In this document: piece after piece, positions 1 to 9,643 of the stretch
Position numbering within the stretch: position 1 is the first letter of the stretch
Layout of the letters: each line of letters opens with the position of its first letter
DNA from: Anaerolineae bacterium
GTDB lineage: Bacteria; Chloroflexota; Anaerolineae; Caldilineales; Caldilineaceae
DNA: 64,000 bases
Direction: 5' to 3'
Assembly (NCBI GenBank): GCA_030432295.1
Contig: JAUIHI010000003.1
Coordinates: 1 to 64,000, forward strand
Translations under genes and position numbers: made by a program
Notes under the pieces: model-generated
What the model was told of the DNA's origin: nothing
The model's database searches: none
Seen by the model: only the letters and a program-made list of their open reading frames with translations

Positions 1-1
1 G

Positions 2-820
2 CAGGCCCTGCCGCTGTTTCGCCAGGTGGGGGACCGCAGCGGCGAGGCGACGACGCTGAATAACATTGGCCGGGTCTACTCAGCGTTGGGGGAGAAGGAG
101 AAGGCGTTGGGCTATTACGAGGAGGCGCTGCCGCTGAGACGCCAGGTGGGGGACCGCAGCGGGGAGGCGACGACGCTGACGAATATCGGGGCGGTCTACG
201 ATGATTTGGGGGAGAAGGAGAAGGCGTTGGGGTATTACGAGGAGGCGCTGCCGCTGTTTCGCCAGGTGGGGGACCGCAGCGGGGAGGCGACGACGCTGAA
301 CAACATTGGACTGGTCTACCGGAGTTTGGGCGAAATGGAGAAGGCGTTGGGGTATTACGAGGAGGCCCTGCCGCTGAGACGCCAGGTGGGGGACCGCAGC
401 GGGGAGGCGACGACGCTGAATAACATTGGACTGGTCTACTCAGCGTTGGGGGAGAAGGAGAAGGCGTTGGGGTATTACGAGGAAGCGCTGCCGCTGAGAC
501 GCCAGGTGGGGGACCGCAGCGGGGAGGCGACGACGCTGAACAACATTGGACTGGTCTACGATGACTTGGGGGAGAAGGAGAAGGCGTTGGGCTATTACGC
601 GGAGGCGCTGCCCCTGAGACGCCAGGTGGGGGACCGTTTTGGCGAGAGCGTGACCCGTTTCAATATAGCGATGGCATTCGTGCATTTGGGTCGTCTGCCT
701 GAAGCTGAAGAACAGTTGGAGATCGTCGTGCAGATTGATGAAGCCGTCCGCCATCCCGATTTGGAAAGTGACCGGCAGGCGTTGGCACAGGTGCGGGCCA
801 TGCGTCGCGCCGCCCAGTAA
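2..820 (+). CDS. C-terminal part of a TPR-repeat (STAND-like) protein, 5' end outside window
   Basis: The reading frame is open from the first bases of the window and ends at TAA 818-820, so the start lies upstream. The visible part is about six tetratricopeptide units of exactly 40 residues (120 bp) built on a consensus GEKEKALGYYEEALPL, with the linker RQVGDRSGEATTLNNIG. A non-repetitive cap of about 60 residues follows. This is the superhelical ligand or partner-binding portion seen in NB-ARC/TPR STAND proteins. The complete protein at 39133-41424 has the same arrangement of 40-residue units. The units are nearly identical at DNA level, which points to recent duplication or homogenisation. 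The N-terminal domains cannot be seen, so the STAND assignment rests on resemblance. Confidence 0.8.
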   Translation, partial: QALPLFRQVGDRSGEATTLNNIGRVYSALGEKEKALGYYEEALPLRRQVGDRSGEATTLTNIGAVYDDLGEKEKALGYYEEALPLFRQVGDRSGEATTLNNIGLVYRSLGEMEKALGYYEEALPLRRQVGDRSGEATTLNNIGLVYSALGEKEKALGYYEEALPLRRQVGDRSGEATTLNNIGLVYDDLGEKEKALGYYAEALPLRRQVGDRFGESVTRFNIAMAFVHLGRLPEAEEQLEIVVQIDEAVRHPDLESDRQALAQVRAMRRAAQ

Positions 821-841
821 CGCAAGCTGCCAGTTTGCGGT

Positions 842-932
842 GTGGCCCTCACCACCCCCTGCCCCCCGCCTCTCCCAGCCGAGACAACAGCCCCAACGAA
901 CCCACACCCCGGCTGGGAGAGGCGGGGGAACT
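842..932. repeat. Inverted repeat family shared with 58142-58240
   Basis: It starts with ggccctcaccaccccctg and carries arms cgcctctcccagc and gctgggagaggcg around a 40 bp loop. The copy at 58142-58240 has the same leading sequence and the same arms with CTCCTC instead of CGCCTC. It looks like a dispersed hairpin element lying just after a stop codon. Confidence 0.7.
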
Positions 933-958
933 CGTCCAGGGCGTTGGGCGCGGCGAAT

Positions 959-1063
959 GACCAGCGCCGGTTGAGTAGGCTGGGGCTTTTTCCAGCCGTA
1001 TCGAAACCCAGCGGGTATAATGACAGTACATACTCCACCCGTTCGCTTGATTTCGATACGCGT
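959..1063 (+). repeat. Dispersed GTTGAGTAGG...TATCGAAACC element, copy A
   Basis: It begins gaccagcgccggttgagtag, has an internal hairpin (ctggggct/agccg), continues through gtatcgaaacc and ends gcttgatttcgatacg. Copy B is at 1961-2097 and an inverted copy C at 56265-56418. The inner inverted pair gtatcgaaa / tttcgatac makes the unit self-complementary. Confidence 0.75.
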
Positions 1064-1380
1064 TTTTGACCCCACCCCAGCCCTCCCCTTGCCGCTGCGC
1101 TAAGGGGAGGGAGCTGATTGAGGCGCGGATGGCGTTGGGTGTACAGCCGCAAACCCGACGAATGATCGGCTCCTCCCCCGGAACGGGGAAGGCTGGGCGG
1201 GGGTGCTGGCGGGCGAACGACCAGCGCCCCCAAGACTTGGGATTTTCACCCCACCCCAGCCCTCCCCAGAATGGGGAGGGTGCTGATTGAGGCGTGGATG
1301 GCGTTGGGTGTACAGCCGCAAACCCGACGAATACTCGGCTCCTCCCCTGGAACGGGGGAGGCTGGGTGGGGGTGCTGTCA

Positions 1381-1514
1381 CTCGTGTCCATCGCTCCGCG
1401 TGGGAACGCAGCCCGGACGCTCTGCGTCCCCAGCCGCACAGACAGACCGCAAATAGCGGACGCGGAGCGTCCAAAAAAATGTGCCCACGCGGAGCGATGG
1501 GCACGAGCAACTGT
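1381..1514. mobile_element. MITE-like palindromic element, copy 1
   Basis: It is about 134 bp with inverted ends, ctcgtgtccatcgctccgcg on the left and the complementary cgcggagcgatgggcacgag on the right. The inner inverted pair is ggacgctctgcgtcc / ggacgcggagcgtcc. It encodes no protein. Copies 2 and 3 lie at 1607-1740 and 2112-2246. Confidence 0.7.
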
Positions 1515-1606
1515 AGAGCGCGGATGGCGTTGGGTGTACAGTCGCAAACCCGACGAATGATCGGCTCCTCCCCCGGAACGGGGGAGGCTGGGTGGGGGTG
1601 CTGCCA

Positions 1607-1740
1607 CTCGTTCCCATCGCTCCGCGTGGGAACGCAGCCCGGACGCTCTGCGTCCCCAGCCGCGCCGACAGACCGCCAACAGCGGACGCGGAGCGTCCAA
1701 AAAATGTGCCCACGCAGAGCGATGGGAACGAGCAACCTGT
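1607..1740. mobile_element. MITE-like palindromic element, copy 2
   Basis: Same family as 1381-1514. It begins ctcgttcccatcgctccgcg and ends gcagagcgatgggaacgag followed by caacctgt. The terminal arms pair over roughly 24 bp. Confidence 0.7.
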
Positions 1741-1829
1741 AGAGCGCGGATGGCGTTGGGTGTACAGCCGCAAAACCGACGAATACTCGGCTCCTCCCCC
1801 GGAACGGGGGAGGCTAGGTGGGGGTGTTA

Positions 1830-1943
1830 CCGCGAATGGGAGGAGTACGCGAATAGATGGTTCGTATGTGGCGTTTTCTTTGCTGGCATACAAAAGGTCT
1901 ACGGACATCCCGCCAACCATTCGCGCTTTCCTCCCATTCGCGG
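1830..1943. mobile_element. 114-bp element with perfect 14-bp inverted ends
   Basis: The left end ccgcgaatgggagg (1830-1843) is exactly complementary to the right end cctcccattcgcgg (1930-1943). The interior is less GC-rich and non-coding. The size and end structure fit a miniature inverted-repeat element or a long hairpin. No second copy was seen in the window. Confidence 0.5.
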
Positions 1944-1960
1944 TCAGTGGTTCGCCGCAG

Positions 1961-2097
1961 GACCAGCGCCGGTTGAGTAGGCTGGGGCTGTTTCCAGCCG
2001 TATCGAAACCAAGTGGGTTATACTTGAAATCGTCCGTAGACCCGTTCGCTTGATTTCGATACGCCTCGAAGACTCGGCACTCAATCAGCGCTCACTG
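1961..2097 (+). repeat. Dispersed GTTGAGTAGG...TATCGAAACC element, copy B
   Basis: Closely matches copy A (959-1063) over gaccagcgccggttgagtag and cgttcgcttgatttcgatacg. It continues further to tcaatcagcgctcactg, as does the inverted copy at 56265-56418, so this is probably the fuller form. Confidence 0.75.
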
Positions 2098-2111
2098 GAC
2101 TGGCGTTCTTA

Positions 2112-2246
2112 CTCGTTCCCATCGCTCCGCGTGGGAACGCAGCCCGGACGCTCTGCGTCCCCAGCCGCGCCGACAGACCGCCAACAGCGGACGCGGAGCG
2201 TCCAAAAAAATGTGCCCACGCGGAGCGATGGGCACGAGCAACCTGT
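2112..2246. mobile_element. MITE-like palindromic element, copy 3, abutting an ABC transporter gene
   Basis: Third copy of the 135-bp palindrome. It ends ggcacgagcaacctgta at 2246, directly followed by AGGAG at 2249-2253 and ATG at 2260. The element therefore supplies everything upstream of the ribosome binding site of the ABC transporter gene and may influence its expression. Confidence 0.7.
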
Positions 2247-2259
2247 ACAGGAGCAACGC

Positions 2260-4047
2260 ATGACCCGACGCGAATTCACAATCGCCAACGAATTCCAATA
2301 CGACACCCGCTCGCCCCTGCGCTGGCTCTCCTCCCACATCCTGCGCTATGCCCTGCTGCTGATCGTCTTCTTCGTCACCACCGCGGGGATGGGGGCCACC
2401 CAATCGATGGCCGCGGTGCTGGTGGGCCGGGCCTTCGATACGGTTGTGAACGCCGCGGGAACCACTGCCCTGACCGTCGCCGCGCTCTGGGTAGTGGCCG
2501 CCTACGTGGGCTTCGGCCTCTTCGATATCGTCAACAGTCTGGTCATCCGGGTCCTGGCCCAGCGGGTGGAACGGGACGCACGGGACGAACTCTACCTGAG
2601 CCTGCTCAGCAAGAGCCAGACCTTCCACGGACGCCAGCGGGTGGGCGATCTGATGGCCCGGGTCACCAACGACGTGCAGCAGACCAACCAGTTCGTCTTC
2701 CCCGCGCTGGGGCTGACCACCGAATCGGTCTTTATGCTGGTCATCCCGCTGATAACGATTGCCACAGTTGACCTCCAACTGCTGCTGGTCCCCCTCCTCT
2801 TTCTGGCCGGATTGACCGTTGCCCTGCGCCAGCACAACCAGCTTTTGCGCCCAGTGGCGGGCCGCCTGCGCGAGCGCTTCGGCCTGATGAACGCGGGGCT
2901 GGCCGAAGCCATCACCGGCATTGAGGTGGTCAAAGGCTTTGCCCAGGAGAAGGCCGAGGAGGGGCGCTTTCGCAGCGGAGCCCGCTCCTTCCGGGATGCC
3001 TTTGTCCAGGAGGGGGACATCAACGCCCGCTATCTGCCCCTGCTCCTCTACGGCATTACGATTGGGTTGGCCTTCGGACACGCCCTCATCCTCTACCGCC
3101 AGGGCGCAATTTCGGTCGGGCAAATCATCACCTATATGGCCCTGCTGGGGACCCTGCGCTCGCCGGTGCGCTTTCTGCTGATGACCTCCTCGGCCATCCA
3201 GCAGAGCTTTGCCAGCGCCCGGCGCATTTTGACGACGATTCTGACCGAGACCGAACTGGACCAGAACGCGGCGGGGCTGGCCAAACGGATGGACGGGGAT
3301 GTGCTCTTTGAGGGGGTGAGTTTTGGCTACGAAGCCGCTGCGGATGAAAAGACGGATTCAGCGTCCGACGGCCCGGCTCTGGCCCTCAACGACATCTCCT
3401 TCCACGCGGGGGCTGGGCAGACGATTGCGATTGTGGGGCAGACCGGCGCGGGCAAGAGTACGCTCACGAAGCTGCTCAACCGCACCTTCGACACCAGCGC
3501 GGGTCGGGTACTCATCGACGGCGTGGACGTGCGGGAGTGGAGTCTGGAGTCCCTGCGCGGCCAGATCGCCACGATTGAGCAGGACATCTTCCTCTTCTCC
3601 CGCTCGATTGCCGAGAATATCGCCTTTGGCGCGCGGGAGGATGTGACCCAGGCCCAGATCGAGGCCGCGGCCCAGGAAGCCCAGGCCCACGACTTCATCG
3701 CCAGCTTTCCCGAAGGCTACAACACCGTCATCGGCGAGCGGGGGGTGATGCTCTCCGGCGGCCAGCGTCAGCGCCTGGCGATTGCCCGGGCCTTTCTCAG
3801 CGACCCGCGCATTCTGGTGCTGGACGACTCCACCAGCGCCATCGACAGCAACACCGAAGATCAGATTCAGCAGGCCATGCGCCGTATCCTGGCCGGGCGC
3901 ACGACTTTTCTCATCACCCACCGCCTCTCCCTCATCCGCAGCGCCGACTACATTCTGCTGATGAAGAACGGGCGACTGATCGCCCAGGGCAGCCATGACG
4001 ACCTCCTGGCCACCAGCGCCGCCTACCGTCAGGTCTTCGCTCCGTAA
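2260..4047 (+). CDS. ABC exporter half-transporter, degenerate-site subunit
   Basis: This is a 595-residue half-transporter with an N-terminal six-helix exporter domain and a C-terminal ATPase domain. Walker A GQTGAGKST lies near residues 391-399, signature LSGGQ near 498, and the switch histidine (ITHRLS) near 554. Walker B reads ILVLDD, so the usual catalytic Glu after the Walker B Asp is Asp (about 523). The next gene encodes a partner with intact DE but signature LSLGQ. That split matches heterodimeric exporters of the TM287/288 or BmrCD type, with one degenerate and one consensus ATP site. The frame is open upstream through a repeat. I chose ATG 2260 because AGGAG sits 6 nt before it and the domain starts there. 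The substrate (drug, lipid or peptide) is unknown. Confidence 0.9.
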   Translation: MTRREFTIANEFQYDTRSPLRWLSSHILRYALLLIVFFVTTAGMGATQSMAAVLVGRAFDTVVNAAGTTALTVAALWVVAAYVGFGLFDIVNSLVIRVLAQRVERDARDELYLSLLSKSQTFHGRQRVGDLMARVTNDVQQTNQFVFPALGLTTESVFMLVIPLITIATVDLQLLLVPLLFLAGLTVALRQHNQLLRPVAGRLRERFGLMNAGLAEAITGIEVVKGFAQEKAEEGRFRSGARSFRDAFVQEGDINARYLPLLLYGITIGLAFGHALILYRQGAISVGQIITYMALLGTLRSPVRFLLMTSSAIQQSFASARRILTTILTETELDQNAAGLAKRMDGDVLFEGVSFGYEAAADEKTDSASDGPALALNDISFHAGAGQTIAIVGQTGAGKSTLTKLLNRTFDTSAGRVLIDGVDVREWSLESLRGQIATIEQDIFLFSRSIAENIAFGAREDVTQAQIEAAAQEAQAHDFIASFPEGYNTVIGERGVMLSGGQRQRLAIARAFLSDPRILVLDDSTSAIDSNTEDQIQQAMRRILAGRTTFLITHRLSLIRSADYILLMKNGRLIAQGSHDDLLATSAAYRQVFAP

Positions 4048-4048
4048 G

Positions 4049-4140
4049 ACTTTTCAACGCAAAGATGCAAAGGAGCAAAGACGCAGAGAAAATAGATATT
4101 CCTTTGTGTCTTTGCACCTTTCCGCCTTTGCGTTAAAAGT
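4049..4140. repeat. AACGCAAAG palindromic element, copy 1
   Basis: The inverted arms acttttcaacgcaaag and ctttgcgttaaaagt enclose degenerate gcaaagacgcagag-type sequence. It begins 2 nt after the stop of the first ABC gene. Related copies lie at 41464-41578, 41593-41689 and 59714-59845. As a long hairpin inside an apparent operon it could attenuate or stabilise the transcript. Confidence 0.7.
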
Positions 4141-4244
4141 AGCCGTTTGTCCGCGTTCAATTCTTTAGCGCTTTTATCCGTTTTTATCAGCGTTCATCAG
4201 TGTTCATCAGTGGCTAAATTCAAACCACAAGAAGGAAATCGACA

Positions 4245-6068
<1,824 letters not shown>

Positions 6069-6075
6069 TGTAGCA

Positions 6076-6195
6076 GTCAGGAAGAGGGTAGGAGAAGCTG
6101 GACGCAGATAAACGCTGAAAACGCAGATTTTTCTCTGGATCAGCGTCTATCAGCGTAAATCAGCGTCCCATTTTCTTTTCAGCATCTTCCTAGAC
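6076..6195. repeat. Inverted element with GTCAGGAAGA ends and CGCAGAT/ATCAGCG core
   Basis: Ends gtcaggaaga and tcttcctagac are nearly complementary. The core is ggacgcagataaacgctga and tcagcgtaaatcagcgtcc, an imperfect palindrome. A sibling with the same core lies at 9446-9569. The outer ends resemble those of the element at 41464-41578, so these cores may share an end type. Confidence 0.6.
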
Positions 6196-6238
6196 CCTAC
6201 AAGTTTTCACCACTTTAGCCGGAAGGAAGAGGATCGCA

Positions 6239-7000
6239 ATGCAAACTATCGAAACCGTTTTGGCGGACTGTGGGGTGACGGAGACGACGATTACCCAGCG
6301 CCACCGGGATGAACTGGACGAACTGGGCTATACAGTCTTTCACGACGTCATCGACCCGGCCTGGCTGGCGGAGATGCGCGCCACCTTCGAGCGGTTGATG
6401 GCAGAGGAGGGGGATCGGGCGGGGAGCGAAGTGAGCCAGAATCCGGGCATTCGTCGCCTGGCCGATCTGGTCAACAAAGGGCGTGTTTTTGACCTCATCT
6501 ACACCCATCCGGTGGTGCTGGCCGCGGCCTGGCACGTGATTCAGCGTCCCTTCAAGCTGGTCTCCCTCAACGGCCACGATCCCCTGCCCGGCCACGGCCA
6601 GCAGAATCTCCACTCGGATTTCGGCGGGGTGCGGGGCGACGGTCGCGGCCACCAGACCAACGCGCTCTGGATGCTGGACGATCTCACCGCAGAGAATGGC
6701 GCGACCCGTGTGGTCCCCGGCAGCCATCGCTGGCCCACCTTCCCCAAGGATGCAATGGCCGATCTCCAGGCCGCCCACCCCGATGAAGTCTCCATTACCG
6801 GCCCGGCGGGTTCCGTCGCATTTTTCAATGGGCAGGTCTGGCACGGCAGCACCACCAACCACACGGATCAGCAGCGGCGGGTCTATCACTGCGCCTTCAC
6901 CGCACGGGAAAACCCCCAGCAGACGGACCAGCGGGCCTATTTGCGGGCCGAGACCGCAGCGCGTCTCACCCCGGCTGCCCGCTATATTCTGGACGTATAG
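6239..7000 (+). CDS. Phytanoyl-CoA dioxygenase (PhyH) family protein
   Basis: A 253-residue soluble protein of the Fe(II)/2-oxoglutarate oxygenase fold. The metal triad is visible as HSD in NLHSDFGG and a distal His in GQVWHGSTTNHT. The GSHRWP segment between them is typical of PhyH proteins. A downstream Arg in QRRVYHCAF is a plausible 2-oxoglutarate anchor. Such enzymes hydroxylate small molecules and the substrate cannot be read here. GGAAGGAAGAGGA precedes ATG 6239. The gene converges on the secreted protein at 7016-9412 with only 15 bp between stops. Confidence 0.85.
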   Translation: MQTIETVLADCGVTETTITQRHRDELDELGYTVFHDVIDPAWLAEMRATFERLMAEEGDRAGSEVSQNPGIRRLADLVNKGRVFDLIYTHPVVLAAAWHVIQRPFKLVSLNGHDPLPGHGQQNLHSDFGGVRGDGRGHQTNALWMLDDLTAENGATRVVPGSHRWPTFPKDAMADLQAAHPDEVSITGPAGSVAFFNGQVWHGSTTNHTDQQRRVYHCAFTARENPQQTDQRAYLRAETAARLTPAARYILDV

Positions 7001-7015
7001 GCACCAGCGCCCACC

Positions 7016-9412
7016 CTAGCCCCGCAGCCGGTAGTAGGCCACCGGCTGCCCGTCCATCGTTCCCGCGTAGAAGAACGAGACATTTTCCCCGGAGATGCTG
7101 CCGTCGATCTGGCCCAGACGCACGCCGGCCGCGCTGAAGGCTTCGGCCACAACCCGGCTGCTGGCATCCCAGCCGGGCAGCGCGGCCAGGGTCAGCCCGG
7201 TGTCGTTGCCCATCGGCTGGCGCACAACAATCGTATCCTCCCCCCGCTCTTCGATCAGAAAGTGGATGCCATTGCTCAGGGCCGCGCCCTGATAGGCGGT
7301 GAAGATGCCCGCCTTCAGGCTGCCATCGGCCCGCTCCACCAGCAGCCCGACCGGGGCCAGAATCTGTTCCCCCACAGGGAAGCCCGCGCTCTTGCGCCAG
7401 TTGGCCGTCACCACCACCTGCTCGTCGCCGCTGCCAAAGGTGGAGCGGGTGACCCCATCCGCCACATCCACAAAGTCGGTGAGCAGGCGGTCGGCATAGG
7501 TGGCGAAGACGTGGGTCTGGAAGTCGCCCACCACCCGCGCCCAACTGGGCTGCATCCCCACTGTATCTAACCCCAATTGATAGCCCATCGCCCCATTCCA
7601 CACCAGTGTATCCCTGGCGCTGGTCATAGTTTTTGGCTCCAGATTGTGCTGGTAGAATAGTGTCTTGTCCCGCAGCAGGGCCGGGGCCAGGGGATAGTAG
7701 GACCAGTTCTCCGACCCCCACCAGCGGTCGGCCATACCAGATGTGGCGTGGATGAGCAGGCTGCCAAAGAAGCCGATCTCCGTTTCGGCCAGCCGGTCGT
7801 AGCCGAATTCGGTGGTCAGCCGGGAATCGGCTATGCGCCGGGTGTGTTCCAGCCAGCCCTGGTGGTAGCTATTGGGCGCGGGCGCAGACGGCTGATAGTC
7901 CAGCACCGCCGGATAGGGATAGCGCGCGCCGATCTGATCTTCAAAGAGCAAATCCATCGGGATTGTCTCTCGGAAATCCTCGGCGATCTGGGCGGCTTTG
8001 GCCTGAACAGCCGGGGCATAGGGCGAGGTGACATAGCCCAGCCGGGCGCGGTAACTCTCCACCACCGGCTCGCCGTCGGCGTTGAGCACAGCAATCGATT
8101 CGGGACCGTCCTGGGCCGGGAGGGCCTGGACCGTAGGCGCGTTGCGATCCCACCAGGTGGGGTTGACGTAGGGCATCACCAGCAGCCCCGCGTCCTGGGC
8201 CGCCACCACCGCCGCTGCGAACTCCTCCTGGCTGCCCAGGCGGGGATTGGGGGGCAGAAAGTCGGGATAGTTGCGGTCGAACTCCCCATCCCAATAGGTG
8301 ACCAGATGGAGCAGGGACGGTTTGGGAAGGCTGGGGTAGAGCTTCTCTGCGTAGTCGGCAAAGCGCAGGCGGCGCAGATTGAAGAGTTCGGCGGTATCTG
8401 CCTTTATCAGCGGGGAGCGGACCAGTTGGGCGTAGATGGGGCCGCTCTTCTGGCGCAGGGAGGGAAAGCGCTCGATGTCGTTGTCGTCCCGAAAGGCCAG
8501 GGCCACTTCCTCCTGCGGTGCGTCCACCCAGAAGCGCACAGTGGGCGAATGCCAGCCCGCGCCGGGGGCCACCTTCGCCAGATAGGTGTGCTTGAAGATT
8601 GTGTTGTCGTAGAGGCTCTCGTCGTCGTGGACCAGCCCCCAGCCCAGCAGAGGTTGTAACGGCTCCTCGTGGATGGCGTAGATGGCGAGAGAGCCGCCCC
8701 GCAGTTCCAGGGAGAGCAGATCGGCAAAGAGGGGGCCGGGGTATTGGGAGGTGTAGGAGCGGTCTTCGTCAAAGAAGCTGGGCTTGAGACGCACGCCGGG
8801 GAGCACAGGCAGCAGCGCGCTCTCGATCTGCCCTTCGGCAAAGAGCAGGTCCGACGGGAAGTGGACAAAGTCCAGCACCCGGCTGGAACCGTTGCGCAAA
8901 AAGAGCTTCAGACTGAAGGAGCGGTCCCGCTCGGCCCGCAGGAGAACCTGGGCCTCCAGTTCTCCATCCGGTTGGGAATAGTTCAGCAGCAGCCCATCCA
9001 GCACTGGAATCCAGCGGTAGGTGAAGGCTGCGCTCCCACCGGCCCGGAACTGGCAGCCGCCCCGGTAGTCGGTGTTGGGCGCTTCGAAGGAGATACCCCA
9101 CAGACATTCGTTGCGGGAGCCGTCGCTGAGCCGCTGGCCGCTGGCTTTGTTGATCAGATAGGCAATGGCCCCGTTGCTTTGGCGCAGACCGATCTCGTAG
9201 AAGTCGTTGCCCACCACCAGAAAATCGGGGCCGTCCTCCTGAAAGTAGACCGCGCCCCGGCTCTCCGGGACCTCCTGGGCGGCCAGGGGGCGGGCGGGGG
9301 CCAGAGCGAGGAGAAGCATCAGCGCCAGCACGCCGACGAGTCCTTGGGGGAAGCGCCGGGGGCTATTTTTCTGGGGAGCGCGGGACCGGGCGATCTGGGC
9401 GTGCTTGGGCAT
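7016..9412 (-). CDS. Secreted glycoside-hydrolase-like protein (DUF6259-like)
   Basis: A 798-residue exported protein. A basic N terminus, a hydrophobic stretch (VGVLALMLLLALAPA) and AAQ form a signal peptide. The first 300 residues look like a beta-sandwich. A middle region has TIM-barrel character (LLHLVTYWDGEFD, LLVMPYVNPTWWD, MDLLFEDQIGAR) and the C terminus is beta-rich. This resembles DUF6259-type proteins and GH families acting on alpha-linked glycans; Asp and Glu in LLFEDQ are candidate catalytic residues. I chose ATG 9412 over an upstream ATG (9463) because the signal peptide begins there. The neighbouring sialidase-like gene supports extracellular glycan processing. The family name is from memory and function is inferred. 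Confidence 0.6.
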   Translation of the reverse strand: MPKHAQIARSRAPQKNSPRRFPQGLVGVLALMLLLALAPARPLAAQEVPESRGAVYFQEDGPDFLVVGNDFYEIGLRQSNGAIAYLINKASGQRLSDGSRNECLWGISFEAPNTDYRGGCQFRAGGSAAFTYRWIPVLDGLLLNYSQPDGELEAQVLLRAERDRSFSLKLFLRNGSSRVLDFVHFPSDLLFAEGQIESALLPVLPGVRLKPSFFDEDRSYTSQYPGPLFADLLSLELRGGSLAIYAIHEEPLQPLLGWGLVHDDESLYDNTIFKHTYLAKVAPGAGWHSPTVRFWVDAPQEEVALAFRDDNDIERFPSLRQKSGPIYAQLVRSPLIKADTAELFNLRRLRFADYAEKLYPSLPKPSLLHLVTYWDGEFDRNYPDFLPPNPRLGSQEEFAAAVVAAQDAGLLVMPYVNPTWWDRNAPTVQALPAQDGPESIAVLNADGEPVVESYRARLGYVTSPYAPAVQAKAAQIAEDFRETIPMDLLFEDQIGARYPYPAVLDYQPSAPAPNSYHQGWLEHTRRIADSRLTTEFGYDRLAETEIGFFGSLLIHATSGMADRWWGSENWSYYPLAPALLRDKTLFYQHNLEPKTMTSARDTLVWNGAMGYQLGLDTVGMQPSWARVVGDFQTHVFATYADRLLTDFVDVADGVTRSTFGSGDEQVVVTANWRKSAGFPVGEQILAPVGLLVERADGSLKAGIFTAYQGAALSNGIHFLIEERGEDTIVVRQPMGNDTGLTLAALPGWDASSRVVAEAFSAAGVRLGQIDGSISGENVSFFYAGTMDGQPVAYYRLRG

Positions 9413-9445
9413 GGGTTTCTCTTCTTTGCCTTGGAATCTGTATTG

Positions 9446-9569
9446 GTCAACGAGATGCTGCAAAAGGCTGGACGCAGATACACGCTGATAAACGCAGATG
9501 ATTTCTCTGGATCAGCGTCAATCTGCGTTTATCAGCGTCCTGTTTTTCCTTTCAACATCTTGCTGATCA
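9446..9569. repeat. Inverted element, sibling of 6076-6195
   Basis: It has the core ggacgcagatacacgctgat and atctgcgtttatcagcgtcc around tttctctgga, which is the same centre as at 6076-6195. It lies between two genes on the minus strand, upstream of the DUF6259-like gene. Confidence 0.6.
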
Positions 9570-9643
9570 GCACACTTTGTCTTGGAATCGGTGGCGAACC
9601 GAGTGGTTTGGTCACTTAATTTCTGGAATAATCAGGTGTCCTG

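Larger units (their letters stand above)
1122..1827 (+). repeat. Four copies of an 85-bp unit (ggatggcgttgggtgtacag...)
   Basis: Units lie at about 1122-1206, 1291-1376, 1517-1603 and 1744-1827. Each runs from gcg(c/t)ggatggcgttggg to a GC hairpin (ctcctcccccggaacgg followed by gggaggctggg) and ends gggggtgct. They alternate with the MITE-like palindromes, so the block looks like tandem amplification of a composite unit. Confidence 0.75.
821..2259. other. 1.4 kb non-coding island of nested repeats
   Basis: I see no convincing gene between the TPR protein and the ABC transporter. Open frames of 60-280 codons on both strands here are translations of palindromic GC-rich repeats, and equivalent frames recur in each repeat copy. 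The island holds one inverted repeat shared with 58.1 kb, two copies of a 105-137 bp element shared with 56.3 kb, four copies of an 85 bp unit, three copies of a 135 bp MITE-like palindrome and one 114 bp element with 14-bp inverted ends. These are listed separately. Confidence 0.8.

Noticed and set aside
1-660. Regular 120-bp spacing resembling a repeat-spacer array
   Set aside because: The whole 120 bp is conserved and encodes TPR units, so there are no unique spacers.
849-1735. Overlapping open frames of 150-280 codons on both strands
   Set aside because: They lie in the repeat island, recur in each repeat copy and contain only GC-rich simple sequence; no ribosome sites or domains.
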